Of a stretch of 64,000 nucleotides of DNA, positions 16,420 through 25,684 are shown piece by piece. Every line of letters starts with the position of its first letter. Position 1 is the stretch's first letter. Position numbers and translations under genes: made by a program. The DNA is taken from positions 248,001-312,000 of the forward strand of contig JADKJP010000003.1 of the NCBI GenBank assembly GCA_016720935.1, written 5' to 3'. Under the pieces are notes generated by a model. That model made no database searches, was not told the origin of the DNA, and worked only from the letters and a program-made list of their open reading frames with translations. The stretch comes from Bacteroidota bacterium (GTDB lineage Bacteria > Bacteroidota > Bacteroidia > AKYH767-A > 2013-40CM-41-45).

Positions 16420-19245
16420 ATGAAAAAACAATTACTAAATCTCTTCAATCGACAGGGATGGTTCCTGTTGCTTCTGACTTTACTGACCGGATCCAATTTG
16501 TCCGTATCAGCACAAAGTTGTGACGCAACAACCGTCTATAACAATTATCAGTATGCTGCGCTTTCACCAGATCCTACCTGTTCCTGGCAAACACTTTACG
16601 ATTTTGCACCGGGCGGAAATTGCAAATGGTATTATTTCTTTGGTAACGCCGGTACAACTTATACTTTTAAAACGGGCTGCGGTGACGGTGCATACGCTGA
16701 CTTTGACACCTATCTGGCACTTTACAATTGGCCTGACGGAACCTTCATGGCAAGCAATGAAGACGCATGTGACGATCCTCGTCCCTACCTTTCAATTTTA
16801 ACTTACACTGCTACTGTTTCTCAATGGTATTTCCTCGTTGTAACTGATGACTGGGATTATATCGGCGGTAATTTCGCGGTTTCTTACCAGGCGACTACAA
16901 ACATTTCTGCATCATACAATACCACTGTAAACGGTAATACTGTTGATTTTGCAGATGCCTCTAGTGGAAACATTACTGATTGGCAATGGAATTTTGGTGA
17001 TGGTGGTACTGATAATATTCAGAATCCAATTCATACTTACACTTGTCCGGGTACCTATACTGTTTCATTAGTAATCACTGATGCAACTGGTTGTTCAACC
17101 CAATACCAAAATAGTGTGACAGTTTCAGGTGCACTTGTTTCTCCTTCATTCACAACTTCTGCTGCAGGTAATGTGATTAGCTTCACAAATACTTCTACAG
17201 GTACACCAACATCTTATCTTTGGGATTTCGGTGACGGTTCAACAGGTATCGCGCAGTCTCCCGTTCAAACCTACACTTGTTCAGGTTCCTATATTGTGAC
17301 CTTAACAATTACAGATATCAATTTATGTACCAGCAGCTATACCGATGGAATTTATGCAAATGGTGATCCTCAGGCTTCTTTCTCGATTGCATCAGTCAAT
17401 GGAACTACTGTTAGTTTGACAGATGAATCAACTGGCCAAAACCTTGCCTGGAATTGGGATTTCGGTGATGGAAATACTGATAACACACAAAATCCTTCGC
17501 ATACATATGCTTGCCCTGGAAATTATAACATCCAGCTCACAGTAAACTCTTTTGGTCCTTGTACCAGCAGGATATTTTCGCGTAATGTGACAGTTGTTGG
17601 AAGCCCGACAGCTTCATTCTTCTCAACCAGCACTGGATTGACTGCAACATTTGTGAACACTTCTACGGGTTCAGGTATTACAAATTACGAGTGGGATTTT
17701 GGTGATGGTTCTAACAGTACAGCACCTAACCCGACTCATACTTATCTCTGCCCGGGAAATTATTTTGTTCGTCTTACTGCTTATACGGTCGGATGCTCTA
17801 ACCAAAGTTCCAGAAATGTTACTGTTACCGGTGATCCTCAGGCGGATTTCAGCTTCAGTGCTTCAGGAACAATTGTGAACTTCACAGACCTTTCTGTCTC
17901 CAGTACAGCGCTTACTTATCATTGGTATTTCGGTGATGGAGGTCAGGACGGTAGCGCAAACCCAACTCATGATTTTGGTTGTGGAGGCAGATACAATGTT
18001 GCACTCGAAATTACGAATGTTACAGGTTGCACTTCTTATATCTACAAAGAAGTTGTTGTAGTAGGTGATCCTAATCCCGGATTTATCCCGAACATTTTAC
18101 CAAATCAGACTGTAAGCTTCAGTAATACATCTACCGGAACCACAACCGGTTTTCTGTGGGAGTTCGGTGATGGTACAACCAGCAACCAGTCTGCTCCAAC
18201 GCACGTCTACGCTTGCCCCGGAGCATACTATGTTTTTCTTACAGCTTATGGCAATACATGCAACGTTGTAACTTATCAAAGAGTCGAAATTTCTGGTTCC
18301 CCGGTAGCTGATTATACTTATAGCGTAAATGGTTCAACTGTAACTTTTACAGATGCATCTACAGGAACAGGTTTGACTCATTACTGGGATTTCGCTGATG
18401 GAGCTTCATCCACTGACCCGAACCCGACTCATACATTCACTTGTGGAGGCAGAAAGCCAGTGTGGCATACCGTGACTACTGCAACCGGTTGTAGCAGTTA
18501 CATCCAGAAAAATGTAGAGGTACAAAGTGATCCTTATGCGGATTTCACGTATTCAGAAAATGGTAACACTGTAGATTTCACAAGTACATCCGTTGGAAAC
18601 ATTACATCTTATGTATGGAATTTCTACGATGAGAATTACAACTACCTGACCTATTCTTTGTCAGCTAATCCATCTCAGACATTTACTACCTGTGGAGTAA
18701 AATATGCCGATTTGTTTATCACGAACGGTAACGGATGTACTGATTTTGTGAGTGATACATTGTCAATTCCTATGACAGATGTTTCCGCATCCGATACAAT
18801 TCTTATCGCGGCTGCGACAGGTGCAACTTACCAGTGGATCGATTGTAACAATGGAAATGCGGCGATTTCCGGTGAAACCGGACAAAGCTTCCACGTTGGA
18901 ACAAATGGTAACTACGCGGTTGTTGTCACTGTAGGCGCTTGTTCTGATACTTCAGAGTGTATGACTGTTACTACAGTTGGTATCAGCAACCCTCTCGCGG
19001 AAGCCAAAGTAAGCGTTTACCCGAACCCTTCAAACAACCTGTTCAATGTCCTTACACAAGGCGCCGGTGACTTTACACTCACTGTTAGTGACCTCATGGG
19101 TAGAACAGTGTTCGCGAAACACTTTACATCCGCTGGTACACAAATCCAGGTGATCGATTTGAAAGATCAGGCTGATGGAGTTTACACCCTCCGTTTACAA
19201 TCAGAAGGCAGAGCAACAGTTTCTAAGAAACTCATAAAACAATAA
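16420..19245 (+). CDS. PKD-repeat surface/secreted protein with T9SS type A sorting domain
   Basis: The 941-aa product has a signal peptide (residues 1-31, ending SVSAQ). A Cys/Trp-rich N-terminal domain of about 125 residues (SCDATTVYN... to NFAVSYQ) resembles the PPC/CUB-like beta domains of secreted proteins. Eight consecutive PKD-type repeats of about 75-78 aa follow. Each is recognisable by W-x-FGDG, a downstream NPTHTY and a paired-cysteine CPGNY/C core. The seventh has WDFADG and the eighth the degenerate WNFYDENY. The C-terminus (about 865-941) is a T9SS type A sorting domain: VSVYPNPSNNLFNV, LMGRTVF, DGVYTLRL, KKLIKQ. The protein is therefore expected to cross the outer membrane through the T9SS. 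The ligand is unknown; PKD modules usually act as spacers or glycan/protein binders. Confidence 0.88.
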   Translation: MKKQLLNLFNRQGWFLLLLTLLTGSNLSVSAQSCDATTVYNNYQYAALSPDPTCSWQTLYDFAPGGNCKWYYFFGNAGTTYTFKTGCGDGAYADFDTYLALYNWPDGTFMASNEDACDDPRPYLSILTYTATVSQWYFLVVTDDWDYIGGNFAVSYQATTNISASYNTTVNGNTVDFADASSGNITDWQWNFGDGGTDNIQNPIHTYTCPGTYTVSLVITDATGCSTQYQNSVTVSGALVSPSFTTSAAGNVISFTNTSTGTPTSYLWDFGDGSTGIAQSPVQTYTCSGSYIVTLTITDINLCTSSYTDGIYANGDPQASFSIASVNGTTVSLTDESTGQNLAWNWDFGDGNTDNTQNPSHTYACPGNYNIQLTVNSFGPCTSRIFSRNVTVVGSPTASFFSTSTGLTATFVNTSTGSGITNYEWDFGDGSNSTAPNPTHTYLCPGNYFVRLTAYTVGCSNQSSRNVTVTGDPQADFSFSASGTIVNFTDLSVSSTALTYHWYFGDGGQDGSANPTHDFGCGGRYNVALEITNVTGCTSYIYKEVVVVGDPNPGFIPNILPNQTVSFSNTSTGTTTGFLWEFGDGTTSNQSAPTHVYACPGAYYVFLTAYGNTCNVVTYQRVEISGSPVADYTYSVNGSTVTFTDASTGTGLTHYWDFADGASSTDPNPTHTFTCGGRKPVWHTVTTATGCSSYIQKNVEVQSDPYADFTYSENGNTVDFTSTSVGNITSYVWNFYDENYNYLTYSLSANPSQTFTTCGVKYADLFITNGNGCTDFVSDTLSIPMTDVSASDTILIAAATGATYQWIDCNNGNAAISGETGQSFHVGTNGNYAVVVTVGACSDTSECMTVTTVGISNPLAEAKVSVYPNPSNNLFNVLTQGAGDFTLTVSDLMGRTVFAKHFTSAGTQIQVIDLKDQADGVYTLRLQSEGRATVSKKLIKQ

Positions 19246-19266
19246 TCTGCTCTAAATGCAATTCCC

Positions 19267-19300
19267 GAAAGCCCCGCCCAACAGCGGGGCTTTCTTTTTT
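19267..19300 (+). terminator. Strong intrinsic terminator after the PKD gene
   Basis: A perfect 11-bp stem GAAAGCCCCGC / GCGGGGCTTTC with a 6-nt loop is followed by a T-run. Confidence 0.93.
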
Positions 19301-19325
19301 GAGCTGGGATTCATTCATAAATTGA

Positions 19326-19377
19326 CTTTGCGCTCTTCGCGTCTTTGCGAGAAATTTTTTACGCAAAGAGCGCAAAG
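19326..19377. repeat. CTTTGCG/CGCAAAG palindrome
   Basis: Arms CTTTGCGCTCTTCGCGT (19326-19342) and ACGCAAAGAGCGCAAAG (19361-19377) pair at 16 of 17 positions, with an 18-nt interior. Since a strong terminator already ends the PKD transcript, this copy is not needed for termination. That favours a repeat-element explanation. Confidence 0.88.
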
Positions 19378-19517
19378 ATTTTTGCGATTGTCGATACATG
19401 ACTTTTCTCATACTTTCCCCTCTACGGCCCATTTTTGCTCTGATTTGTATCATGTTTTATAACGCTGAAAGCACCTAATTTTCGATGTTATTAATTATTC
19501 AAAATCAATCGATTTAC

Positions 19518-22500
19518 ATGGATACCGGCGTCGAAAAAGTACAGGAGGAAAAAAAGAATTTAACAGAGCGTAAAAATGTTTCCATCATGGATGGAAATGA
19601 AGCCGCGGCTTATATCGCCTATAAAACCAATGAAGTTTGCGCGATTTATCCAATTACCCCAAGCTCAGCGATGGGTGAATGGGTGGATGAATGGTCGGCA
19701 AAAGGACAAACAAATATTTTCGGACAAGTTCCAAAAGTCATCGAAATGCAAAGTGAAGCCGGTGCAGCCGGTGCTATTCACGGCGCATTACAAGGCGGAG
19801 CTCTTTCTTCAACATTCACCTGCTCGCAGGGATTGTTACTCATGATCCCGAATATGTACAAGATCGCAGGCGAGCTTACACCGACAGTTTTTCATATTGC
19901 AGCACGCGCTTTGTCCACACACGCATTATCAATCTTCGGTGACCATAGTGATGTTATGGCGGTTCGTTCTACAGGATGGGCGATGCTCTTTGGAAACAAC
20001 GCGCAGGAAGCAATGGATCTGGCGCTGATCGCGCATTCCGCGACCTTGAAAGCACGGATTCCATTCCTGAATGTGTTCGACGGATTCCGTACTTCTCATG
20101 AATTATCAGAGGTGGAAGTGATCTCCGATGAAATCATTGATGAGATGATCGATAAAGATGCTGTTCACGCGCACCGCAATCGTTCACTTTCTCCCGATCA
20201 TCCCAGTCTGAAAGGAACAGCCCAAAACCCGGATGTGTTTTTCCAAAGCCGCGAAGCGGCCAATACATTCTACATGAATGTTCCGCAAGTTGTGGATGCA
20301 ACGATGAAACAATTCGGCAAGCTTACCGGAAGAAATTACAAGCTGTACGAATACTGCGGACATCCGGAAGCTGACCGTATCATTATCATCATGGGTTCCG
20401 GTGGAGGAACGGTTCACGAAATCGTCGACTACCTTAATCCTCGCGGTGAAAAAGTCGGCGTTCTGAAGGTGAGATTATACCGCCCTTTCTCTGTCAAAGA
20501 TTTTATCGAAGCAATTCCAAAAACTGTAAAAAGAATCGCCGTACTCGATCGCTACAAAGAACCGGGAAGCATAGGAGAACCTTTGTACATGGATACAGTG
20601 AACGCATTCCGTGAAGGAAGAAAATCACAACAGGTGGATATCATCGGAGGACGTTACGGGCTCGCTTCAAAAGAATTTACTCCTGCAATGGTGATGTCCA
20701 TATTTACGGAACTCACCAAAACAGAACCAAAGAATCATTTTACAATAGGAATCGAAGACGATGTCACTTTTACCAGCCTCGATTATGATCCCTCATTTTC
20801 AATAGAGAAACAACATCTTTTCAGTGGCCTCTTCTTCGGACTTGGCGCGGATGGAACCGTTAGTGCTAACAAAAATTCTATCAAGATCATTGGTGATAAA
20901 ACCGACGATTATGTACAGGGTTATTTTGTGTATGATTCAAAAAAATCAGGATCACTGACGGTTTCTCACCTGCGTTTCGGAAAAAATCCAATTCGTTCAG
21001 CGTATCTGATTAACTCCGCGAACTTCATTGCCTGTCATCATTTCAATTACCTCATCAAATACGATATTCTGAAAGACGCGGAGAAAGGCGCGACCTTCCT
21101 GCTCAATGCTCCATATCCAAAAGAAGAAGTCTGGGACAAACTCCCGGTAGAAATCCAGCAGGAAATCAAACACAAAGAGCTGAAATTTTATGTGGTGAAT
21201 GCAGGTAAGGTGGCTAGGGAAACCGGAATGGGAAGCCGTATCAATACCATTCTTCAAACCTGCTTCTTCGCTATCAGTAACGTAATTCCAAAGGAAGAAG
21301 CCATCGCGGAAATCAAACAGGCGATTTATAAAACCTATTGGAAAAAAGGAGAATCAGTCGTACAGAAAAATTATGATGCTGTCGACAAAGCCATTGAAAA
21401 CCTGTATCAATTGGATTACGCGAATCTTCCGATTGGAACGCGTCACATGCAAACATCTCTGTTTTCTAAATCTCCGGATTTTGTAAACAGTGTGATTGCC
21501 CGCATCATCGCCGGAGAAGGCGACCAGCTTCCGGTGAGCGCTTTCCCTGCCGATGGAATTTTTCCTACTGCTACATCACAATGGGAGAAGCGGAACATCG
21601 CGGATGAAATTCCTGTTTGGGACGCGGAACTTTGTTCTCAATGCGGTAAGTGTTATCTGATTTGTCCGCATGCTGCAATTCGCGGAAAGGTGTATGACAA
21701 AACACAATTGCAAAATGCACCTGCCGGATTCATGCATGTGGATCCTATCGGAAAAGAATTTGTGAAAGAGAATGAAGCCTATACTCTCCAGGTTTCTGTG
21801 GAGGATTGTACCGGTTGTAATCTTTGTGTGGAGTTCTGTCCTGTTGAAAGCAAGAAAGAACCCGGACACAAAGCCATCAACATGGTCGACAAACTTGCTC
21901 TCGAAGAAAAGGAAAAGAAAAATTGGGAATTCTTTCTTGACTTACCAGAAATTGATCGTTCCCGTGTGAATCAAAACACTGTCAAAGGAACACAGTTGCT
22001 GCAACCACTCTTTGAATTCTCCGGCGCCTGCGCAGGATGTGGAGAAACTCCGTATCTCAAGCTGCTCTCTCAGATGTATGGAGAAAAAATGATCATCGCC
22101 AATGCTACAGGTTGTTCATCCATCTTTGGCGGAAATCTTCCTACTACACCATGGACAGTAAACGATGAGGGCAGGGGACCGGCATGGGCGAATTCACTGT
22201 TCGAAGACAACGCGGAATTCGGATTGGGAATAAAACTGGCAACCGACAAAAAACGTGAGCTGGCGACATACCTGCTGAACAAGATGAAAGATAAAGTTGG
22301 AGCGGATCTCAGCGAAGCCATCATCAATACAAAAGAAACCGATGAGAAAGCGATTCAGTTGCAAAGACACCAGATCGCGACATTGAAAGATAAGTTGAAA
22401 GAAATCGGAACACCGGAAGCGAAAAATCTTTTTGAACTGGCCGATTACCTCAGCGAAAAATCCATTTGGATTGTCGGTGGTGATGGATGGGCTTACGATA

Positions 22501-23093
22501 TCGGTTTCAGCGGACTCGATCACGTACTTTCTACCGGAGAGAATGTAAATATCCTGGTACTGGATACGGAAGTGTATTCCAATACAGGCGGACAAAAATC
22601 CAAAGCATCACCACTCGGTGCGAGCGCGAAGTTTTCTATCAACGGAAAAACCACAGGCAAGAAAGATCTCGCATGGCAGGCGATCGCGCACGAGAAAGCC
22701 TACGTCGCGCAAATTGCCATCGGTGCCAACGACGCGCAAACAGTTCGCATCCTGCGTGAAGCAGAAGCCTATCCCGGACCATCTATTGTCATTGCATACA
22801 GCCATTGCATCGCGCACGGTTACGACATGTGCATGGGACCGACACATCAACAAAACGCGGTGAAGACCGGTTACTGGCCATTGTTCCATTACAACCCATC
22901 CAAACCCAAAGGCGAACGCTTCGTGTTGGATTCCAAAGAACCTTCTCTGCCACTCAGTGTCTTCCTCGACGGCGAAACACGGTTCACTGTAGTAAAAACC
23001 AAAGACCCCGAACTCGCATTGAGTTTCATGAACCACGCCAGCGAAGAAATCAAAGACCGCTGGTCACGACTTGAAATGTTAAAAGGCATGTAA
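19518..23093 (+). CDS. nifJ: Pyruvate:ferredoxin (flavodoxin) oxidoreductase
   Basis: This single-chain enzyme oxidises pyruvate with CoA to acetyl-CoA, CO2 and reduced ferredoxin or flavodoxin. From ATG 19518 it has 1191 aa; the frame also offers ATG 19485. The domain order is that of fused PFORs. The N-terminal pyrimidine-binding domain has YPITPSSAMGEWVDEW and EMQSEAGAAGAIHGALQGG. A transketolase C-like domain and linker follow, then a two-cluster ferredoxin domain with CSQCGKCYLICP and CTGCNLCVEFCP. The thiamine-binding domain has the extra-cluster CAGCGETPYL and GGDGWAYDIGFSGLDHVL with NTGGQKSKASP. Its presence implies an anaerobic or ferredoxin-linked branch of metabolism. It is isolated, with palindromic repeats on both sides. 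Confidence 0.95.
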   Translation: MDTGVEKVQEEKKNLTERKNVSIMDGNEAAAYIAYKTNEVCAIYPITPSSAMGEWVDEWSAKGQTNIFGQVPKVIEMQSEAGAAGAIHGALQGGALSSTFTCSQGLLLMIPNMYKIAGELTPTVFHIAARALSTHALSIFGDHSDVMAVRSTGWAMLFGNNAQEAMDLALIAHSATLKARIPFLNVFDGFRTSHELSEVEVISDEIIDEMIDKDAVHAHRNRSLSPDHPSLKGTAQNPDVFFQSREAANTFYMNVPQVVDATMKQFGKLTGRNYKLYEYCGHPEADRIIIIMGSGGGTVHEIVDYLNPRGEKVGVLKVRLYRPFSVKDFIEAIPKTVKRIAVLDRYKEPGSIGEPLYMDTVNAFREGRKSQQVDIIGGRYGLASKEFTPAMVMSIFTELTKTEPKNHFTIGIEDDVTFTSLDYDPSFSIEKQHLFSGLFFGLGADGTVSANKNSIKIIGDKTDDYVQGYFVYDSKKSGSLTVSHLRFGKNPIRSAYLINSANFIACHHFNYLIKYDILKDAEKGATFLLNAPYPKEEVWDKLPVEIQQEIKHKELKFYVVNAGKVARETGMGSRINTILQTCFFAISNVIPKEEAIAEIKQAIYKTYWKKGESVVQKNYDAVDKAIENLYQLDYANLPIGTRHMQTSLFSKSPDFVNSVIARIIAGEGDQLPVSAFPADGIFPTATSQWEKRNIADEIPVWDAELCSQCGKCYLICPHAAIRGKVYDKTQLQNAPAGFMHVDPIGKEFVKENEAYTLQVSVEDCTGCNLCVEFCPVESKKEPGHKAINMVDKLALEEKEKKNWEFFLDLPEIDRSRVNQNTVKGTQLLQPLFEFSGACAGCGETPYLKLLSQMYGEKMIIANATGCSSIFGGNLPTTPWTVNDEGRGPAWANSLFEDNAEFGLGIKLATDKKRELATYLLNKMKDKVGADLSEAIINTKETDEKAIQLQRHQIATLKDKLKEIGTPEAKNLFELADYLSEKSIWIVGGDGWAYDIGFSGLDHVLSTGENVNILVLDTEVYSNTGGQKSKASPLGASAKFSINGKTTGKKDLAWQAIAHEKAYVAQIAIGANDAQTVRILREAEAYPGPSIVIAYSHCIAHGYDMCMGPTHQQNAVKTGYWPLFHYNPSKPKGERFVLDSKEPSLPLSVFLDGETRFTVVKTKDPELALSFMNHASEEIKDRWSRLEMLKGM

Positions 23094-23095
23094 AC

Positions 23096-23138
23096 CTTTG
23101 TGTCTTTGTGTGAAATTTTTTCACGCAAAGACGCAAAG
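23096..23138. repeat. CTTTGTG/CGCAAAG palindrome after nifJ
   Basis: Two 20-nt arms pair at 18 of 20 positions (the two exceptions are G-U in RNA) around a 3-nt loop, starting 2 nt after the nifJ stop. It is the most compact copy of the family and could work as a terminator, since T-rich sequence follows at 23141-23147. Confidence 0.85.
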
Positions 23139-23180
23139 TCATTTTTTGCTATTTCCTAAGAGTTTCCGACCTTACAACCC

Positions 23181-24140
23181 ATGGAAATGAAACCCGAACT
23201 GGTCCAGAAGCTGGAAGCTCTGGAAAAGAAATTTAGCACAATGGGACAGGATATCCTGTCTTATCTGGATGGCTTGCTCTACGCGGATTATCTGACCTAT
23301 TGGGATTATATCCACGTGGATACTTTACTATCCCTGCAGAATCCCAAGACCAGTTTTCCGGATGAGGAAATTTTCATCATGTATCATCAGATTACCGAGT
23401 TGTATTTCAAACTCAGTCTGCATGAATACAAACAACTGGCAGATGCATCTCCGCTCGATGGCAAATACTTTTTATCACGGGTCAATCGCATCAACAGCTA
23501 TTTCGAAAACCTCGTTCGTTCCTTCGACATCATGGTCACCGGAATGGATCCGGATCAGTTCCTGAAATTCCGAATGAGTTTGTTACCGGCGAGTGGTTTT
23601 CAGAGTGCGCAATACCGTATGATCGAAATTTGCTCTACGGATTTCATTCACCTGGTAGATAAAAATTCAAGAGCTCAATTCGAACATAAAAATGCTTCTA
23701 TTCCCCAGATGTTTGAAAAGATCTATTGGAAGGCCGGAGCGACGGAACTTGCAACCGGAAAGAAGACACTTACTCTGCAACAATTCGAAGAAAAATATTC
23801 AAAAGATTTAATCGAGCTCGCACGGAAATACAATTCCTGCAACTTGTGGCAACTTTATAAAATGCTTCCTGAAGCGGATCAGAGCAATCCGCAAATCATC
23901 AATGCCCTGAAGATGCTGGATACGAATGTCAATGTCAACTGGCCATTGAGTCATTACAAATCAGCTGTCCGTTATCTGCAAAAAGATCCTGAAGACATCA
24001 AAGCGACAGGAGGAACCAACTGGCAGAAATATCTCCCACCGCGTTTTCAAAAACGTGTTTTTTATCCTGAACTCTGGAATGCGGAAGAGATGGAAAACTG
24101 GGGTAAAGGTTGGGTCGCAAGGGAAGTTTTTGGTATGTAA
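23181..24140 (+). CDS. kynA: Tryptophan 2,3-dioxygenase family protein
   Basis: This haem enzyme opens the indole ring of tryptophan to N-formylkynurenine, the first step of the kynurenine route. The 319-aa product contains YADYLTYWDYIHVDTLLSLQ and FIMYHQITELYFKLSLHEY. H69 in YHQ corresponds to the active-site histidine of the HQxxELWFK motif. PASGFQSAQYRMIE matches the conserved SGFQSxQFR segment. WPLSHYKSAVRYL near the C-terminus supplies the likely proximal haem histidine, followed by the substrate-loop GGTNWQKYLPPRF. It is not linked to other kynurenine genes here. gcdH, about 22 kb away, could act far downstream in the same catabolism, but that connection is speculative. Confidence 0.88.
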   Translation: MEMKPELVQKLEALEKKFSTMGQDILSYLDGLLYADYLTYWDYIHVDTLLSLQNPKTSFPDEEIFIMYHQITELYFKLSLHEYKQLADASPLDGKYFLSRVNRINSYFENLVRSFDIMVTGMDPDQFLKFRMSLLPASGFQSAQYRMIEICSTDFIHLVDKNSRAQFEHKNASIPQMFEKIYWKAGATELATGKKTLTLQQFEEKYSKDLIELARKYNSCNLWQLYKMLPEADQSNPQIINALKMLDTNVNVNWPLSHYKSAVRYLQKDPEDIKATGGTNWQKYLPPRFQKRVFYPELWNAEEMENWGKGWVAREVFGM

Positions 24141-24271
24141 GTCATACTTTTTTCCAGGATTCCTCTATCAATCCGCTGTAAAAGCAATCTTCAATCAAAA
24201 TTATTAGGCTGATAATCAGCTAAATGAAAAATATTTTATCGAATTATTATGGTTTATAACATAAACTACTT

Positions 24272-24279
24272 TATGTTTG
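24272..24279 (+). promoter_or_regulatory. -7 element TATGTTTG
   Basis: This is a perfect TAnnTTTG match 24 nt before ATG 24303. No clear -33 box is seen. It lies inside the longest open frame (from 24249) and so helps choose the downstream start. Confidence 0.45.
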
Positions 24280-24302
24280 TGCCCATGATGATGAAATTAC
24301 AT

Positions 24303-24944
24303 ATGAATCTTAAAAAGAGTCTCGGGTTAATTTTCTTTCTGATGAGCATTTCATCCTTTGCTCAAAGCGATATTGATAGTTTAGAAATCAGAGTATCACA
24401 ACTCGATTCGGCGAAAGACGAAAAAACCTGGAGCGATTTATTTCATGCATTTGAAAATCTTTCCTCTGAAAGACCGGCAGAATGGTTGCCCGTTTATTAT
24501 GAAGGGTATTCTGTTTTGCAATTGGGCATGTTTCAAAAGGAAAGCAGGATGAAAGATGAATATTATGATCAGGCAACGCGATTCGCAGCTCTTGCCGATT
24601 CACTCAATCCACACAATGCGGAAATTTTGATTCTTCGTTGTTATGCAGCATGCATGAAAATCACAGTGGATCCATATAACAGAGGACAAAAGTTTGGCAT
24701 CCTTTCAAGAGCTTATCTTGACAGTGCCATGCAGATTTCTCCTGACAATCCGCGCGCATTGTATCTCCGTGGCGTTTCCGATATGTATACACCTATAGAA
24801 TATGGCGGAGGGAAAAAGATCGCCTTACCAACTCTGGAAGCAGCAGTGAATAAATTCTCCACCGAAAAACCCATTTCGCCCGTCGCCCCACACTGGGGAG
24901 CCGACCTTGCAATGAAGATGCTGGAAGAATGTCGGAAGAAATAA
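24303..24944 (+). CDS. Secreted TPR-like protein of unknown function
   Basis: From ATG 24303 the product is 213 aa with a signal peptide (MNLKKSLGLIFFLMSISSFAQ). The mature part is helical, with TPR-like pairs: WLPVYYEGYSVLQLG, YYDQATRFAALADSLNPHNAEILILRCYAACM, AYLDSAMQISPDNPRALYLRGVSDMYTP. It closes with YGGGKKIALPTLEAAVNKF and HWGADLAMKMLEEC. No enzyme motif is visible, and the family name is not known to me. It probably acts in the periplasm as a protein-interaction module. Longer starts (24249, 24285-24291) are less likely because of the -7 element at 24272. Confidence 0.7.
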   Translation: MNLKKSLGLIFFLMSISSFAQSDIDSLEIRVSQLDSAKDEKTWSDLFHAFENLSSERPAEWLPVYYEGYSVLQLGMFQKESRMKDEYYDQATRFAALADSLNPHNAEILILRCYAACMKITVDPYNRGQKFGILSRAYLDSAMQISPDNPRALYLRGVSDMYTPIEYGGGKKIALPTLEAAVNKFSTEKPISPVAPHWGADLAMKMLEECRKK

Positions 24945-25000
24945 GAATCTCAAATTTTTGATTTTAGATTGCTGATTTTAGATTTTAGCCGCATCCACAT

Positions 25001-25049
25001 CCACTAACCACTAACCACTAACCACTAACCACTAACCACTAACCACTAA
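25001..25049. repeat. Perfect heptamer array: 7 copies of CCACTAA abutting a start codon
   Basis: Seven identical CCACTAA units are followed by CCACC and then the ATG at 25055. The array is therefore the immediate 5' leader of the next gene. The top strand is G-free. Confidence 0.96.
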
Positions 25050-25054
25050 CCACC

Positions 25055-25651
25055 ATGGAGTCCAACCAACCCCTCACCGAAGCAGAAAGCCTGGCACTCA
25101 TTCACAAAATGATTCACTCGGCAAAAAAACAATTTGAAGACAATGGATTTTTCTATCTCCTCTGGGGATGGTTTGTATTCATTGCCTGTATTTCCAATTA
25201 TGTTTTGCTTAAAATTAATTTCGAATACAATTGGATAGGCTGGATGATTCTGATGCCTTTGGGTGGTGTGATCAGTTTTTTTTATGGAAGAAAAGAAAGT
25301 AAAAAACAGCAATACAAAAGCTACCTTGATGAAGTCATGATGTATGTATTGGGCGCATTTGCTTTTTCATTGTTCTTTGTATTATTCTTCATGAATAAAC
25401 TGGGTCTTGAAACCTATCCAATGGTAATGGTCGTGTACGGTATTTGGTTGTTCATTTCCGGCGGCGCGATGAAATTCAAGCCTTTGATTCTTGGAGGTGT
25501 CATTAACTGGTCACTCGCTTGTATCGCTATGTTCGTAAATTTTGAATCACAACTGATTCTACTTTCTGCTGCGGTCCTCTTCGGTTATATTGTACCCGGA
25601 TACATGTTACGTTCTAAATTTACCAAAGAAAACAACCTGGTTAATTCCTGA
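25055..25651 (+). CDS. Six-helix membrane protein, partner of a winged-helix regulator
   Basis: The 198-aa product has a polar N-terminal helix (TEAESLALIHKMIHSAKKQFEDNG) followed by six hydrophobic segments at about residues 30-50, 58-76, 90-110, 117-137, 143-162 and 166-186. I do not recognise the family with certainty. A small membrane protein directly upstream of a HTH_34-type regulator is a recurring Bacteroidota pairing. The stop is 33 nt before the regulator gene, so they may be cotranscribed. A palindrome lies in that gap. The start codon is unusual in directly touching a heptamer array, so leader length and translation could vary with copy number. Confidence 0.7.
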   Translation: MESNQPLTEAESLALIHKMIHSAKKQFEDNGFFYLLWGWFVFIACISNYVLLKINFEYNWIGWMILMPLGGVISFFYGRKESKKQQYKSYLDEVMMYVLGAFAFSLFFVLFFMNKLGLETYPMVMVVYGIWLFISGGAMKFKPLILGGVINWSLACIAMFVNFESQLILLSAAVLFGYIVPGYMLRSKFTKENNLVNS

Positions 25652-25664
25652 TCAGAAAATAAAT

Positions 25665-25678
25665 TTGTTTCGAAACAA
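25665..25678. promoter_or_regulatory. Perfect 14-bp palindrome, candidate operator
   Basis: TTGTTTCGAAACAA lies between the membrane-protein gene and the winged-helix gene, 6 nt before the latter's ATG. It has the size and symmetry of a dimeric winged-helix operator. Autoregulation is an inference. Confidence 0.55.
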
Positions 25679-25684
25679 TTCAAG

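Noticed and set aside
541..24140. gcdH and the tryptophan dioxygenase as one catabolic cluster
   Set aside because: They are about 22 kb apart with unrelated genes between and no other kynurenine or lysine pathway gene, so no functional cluster is supported.
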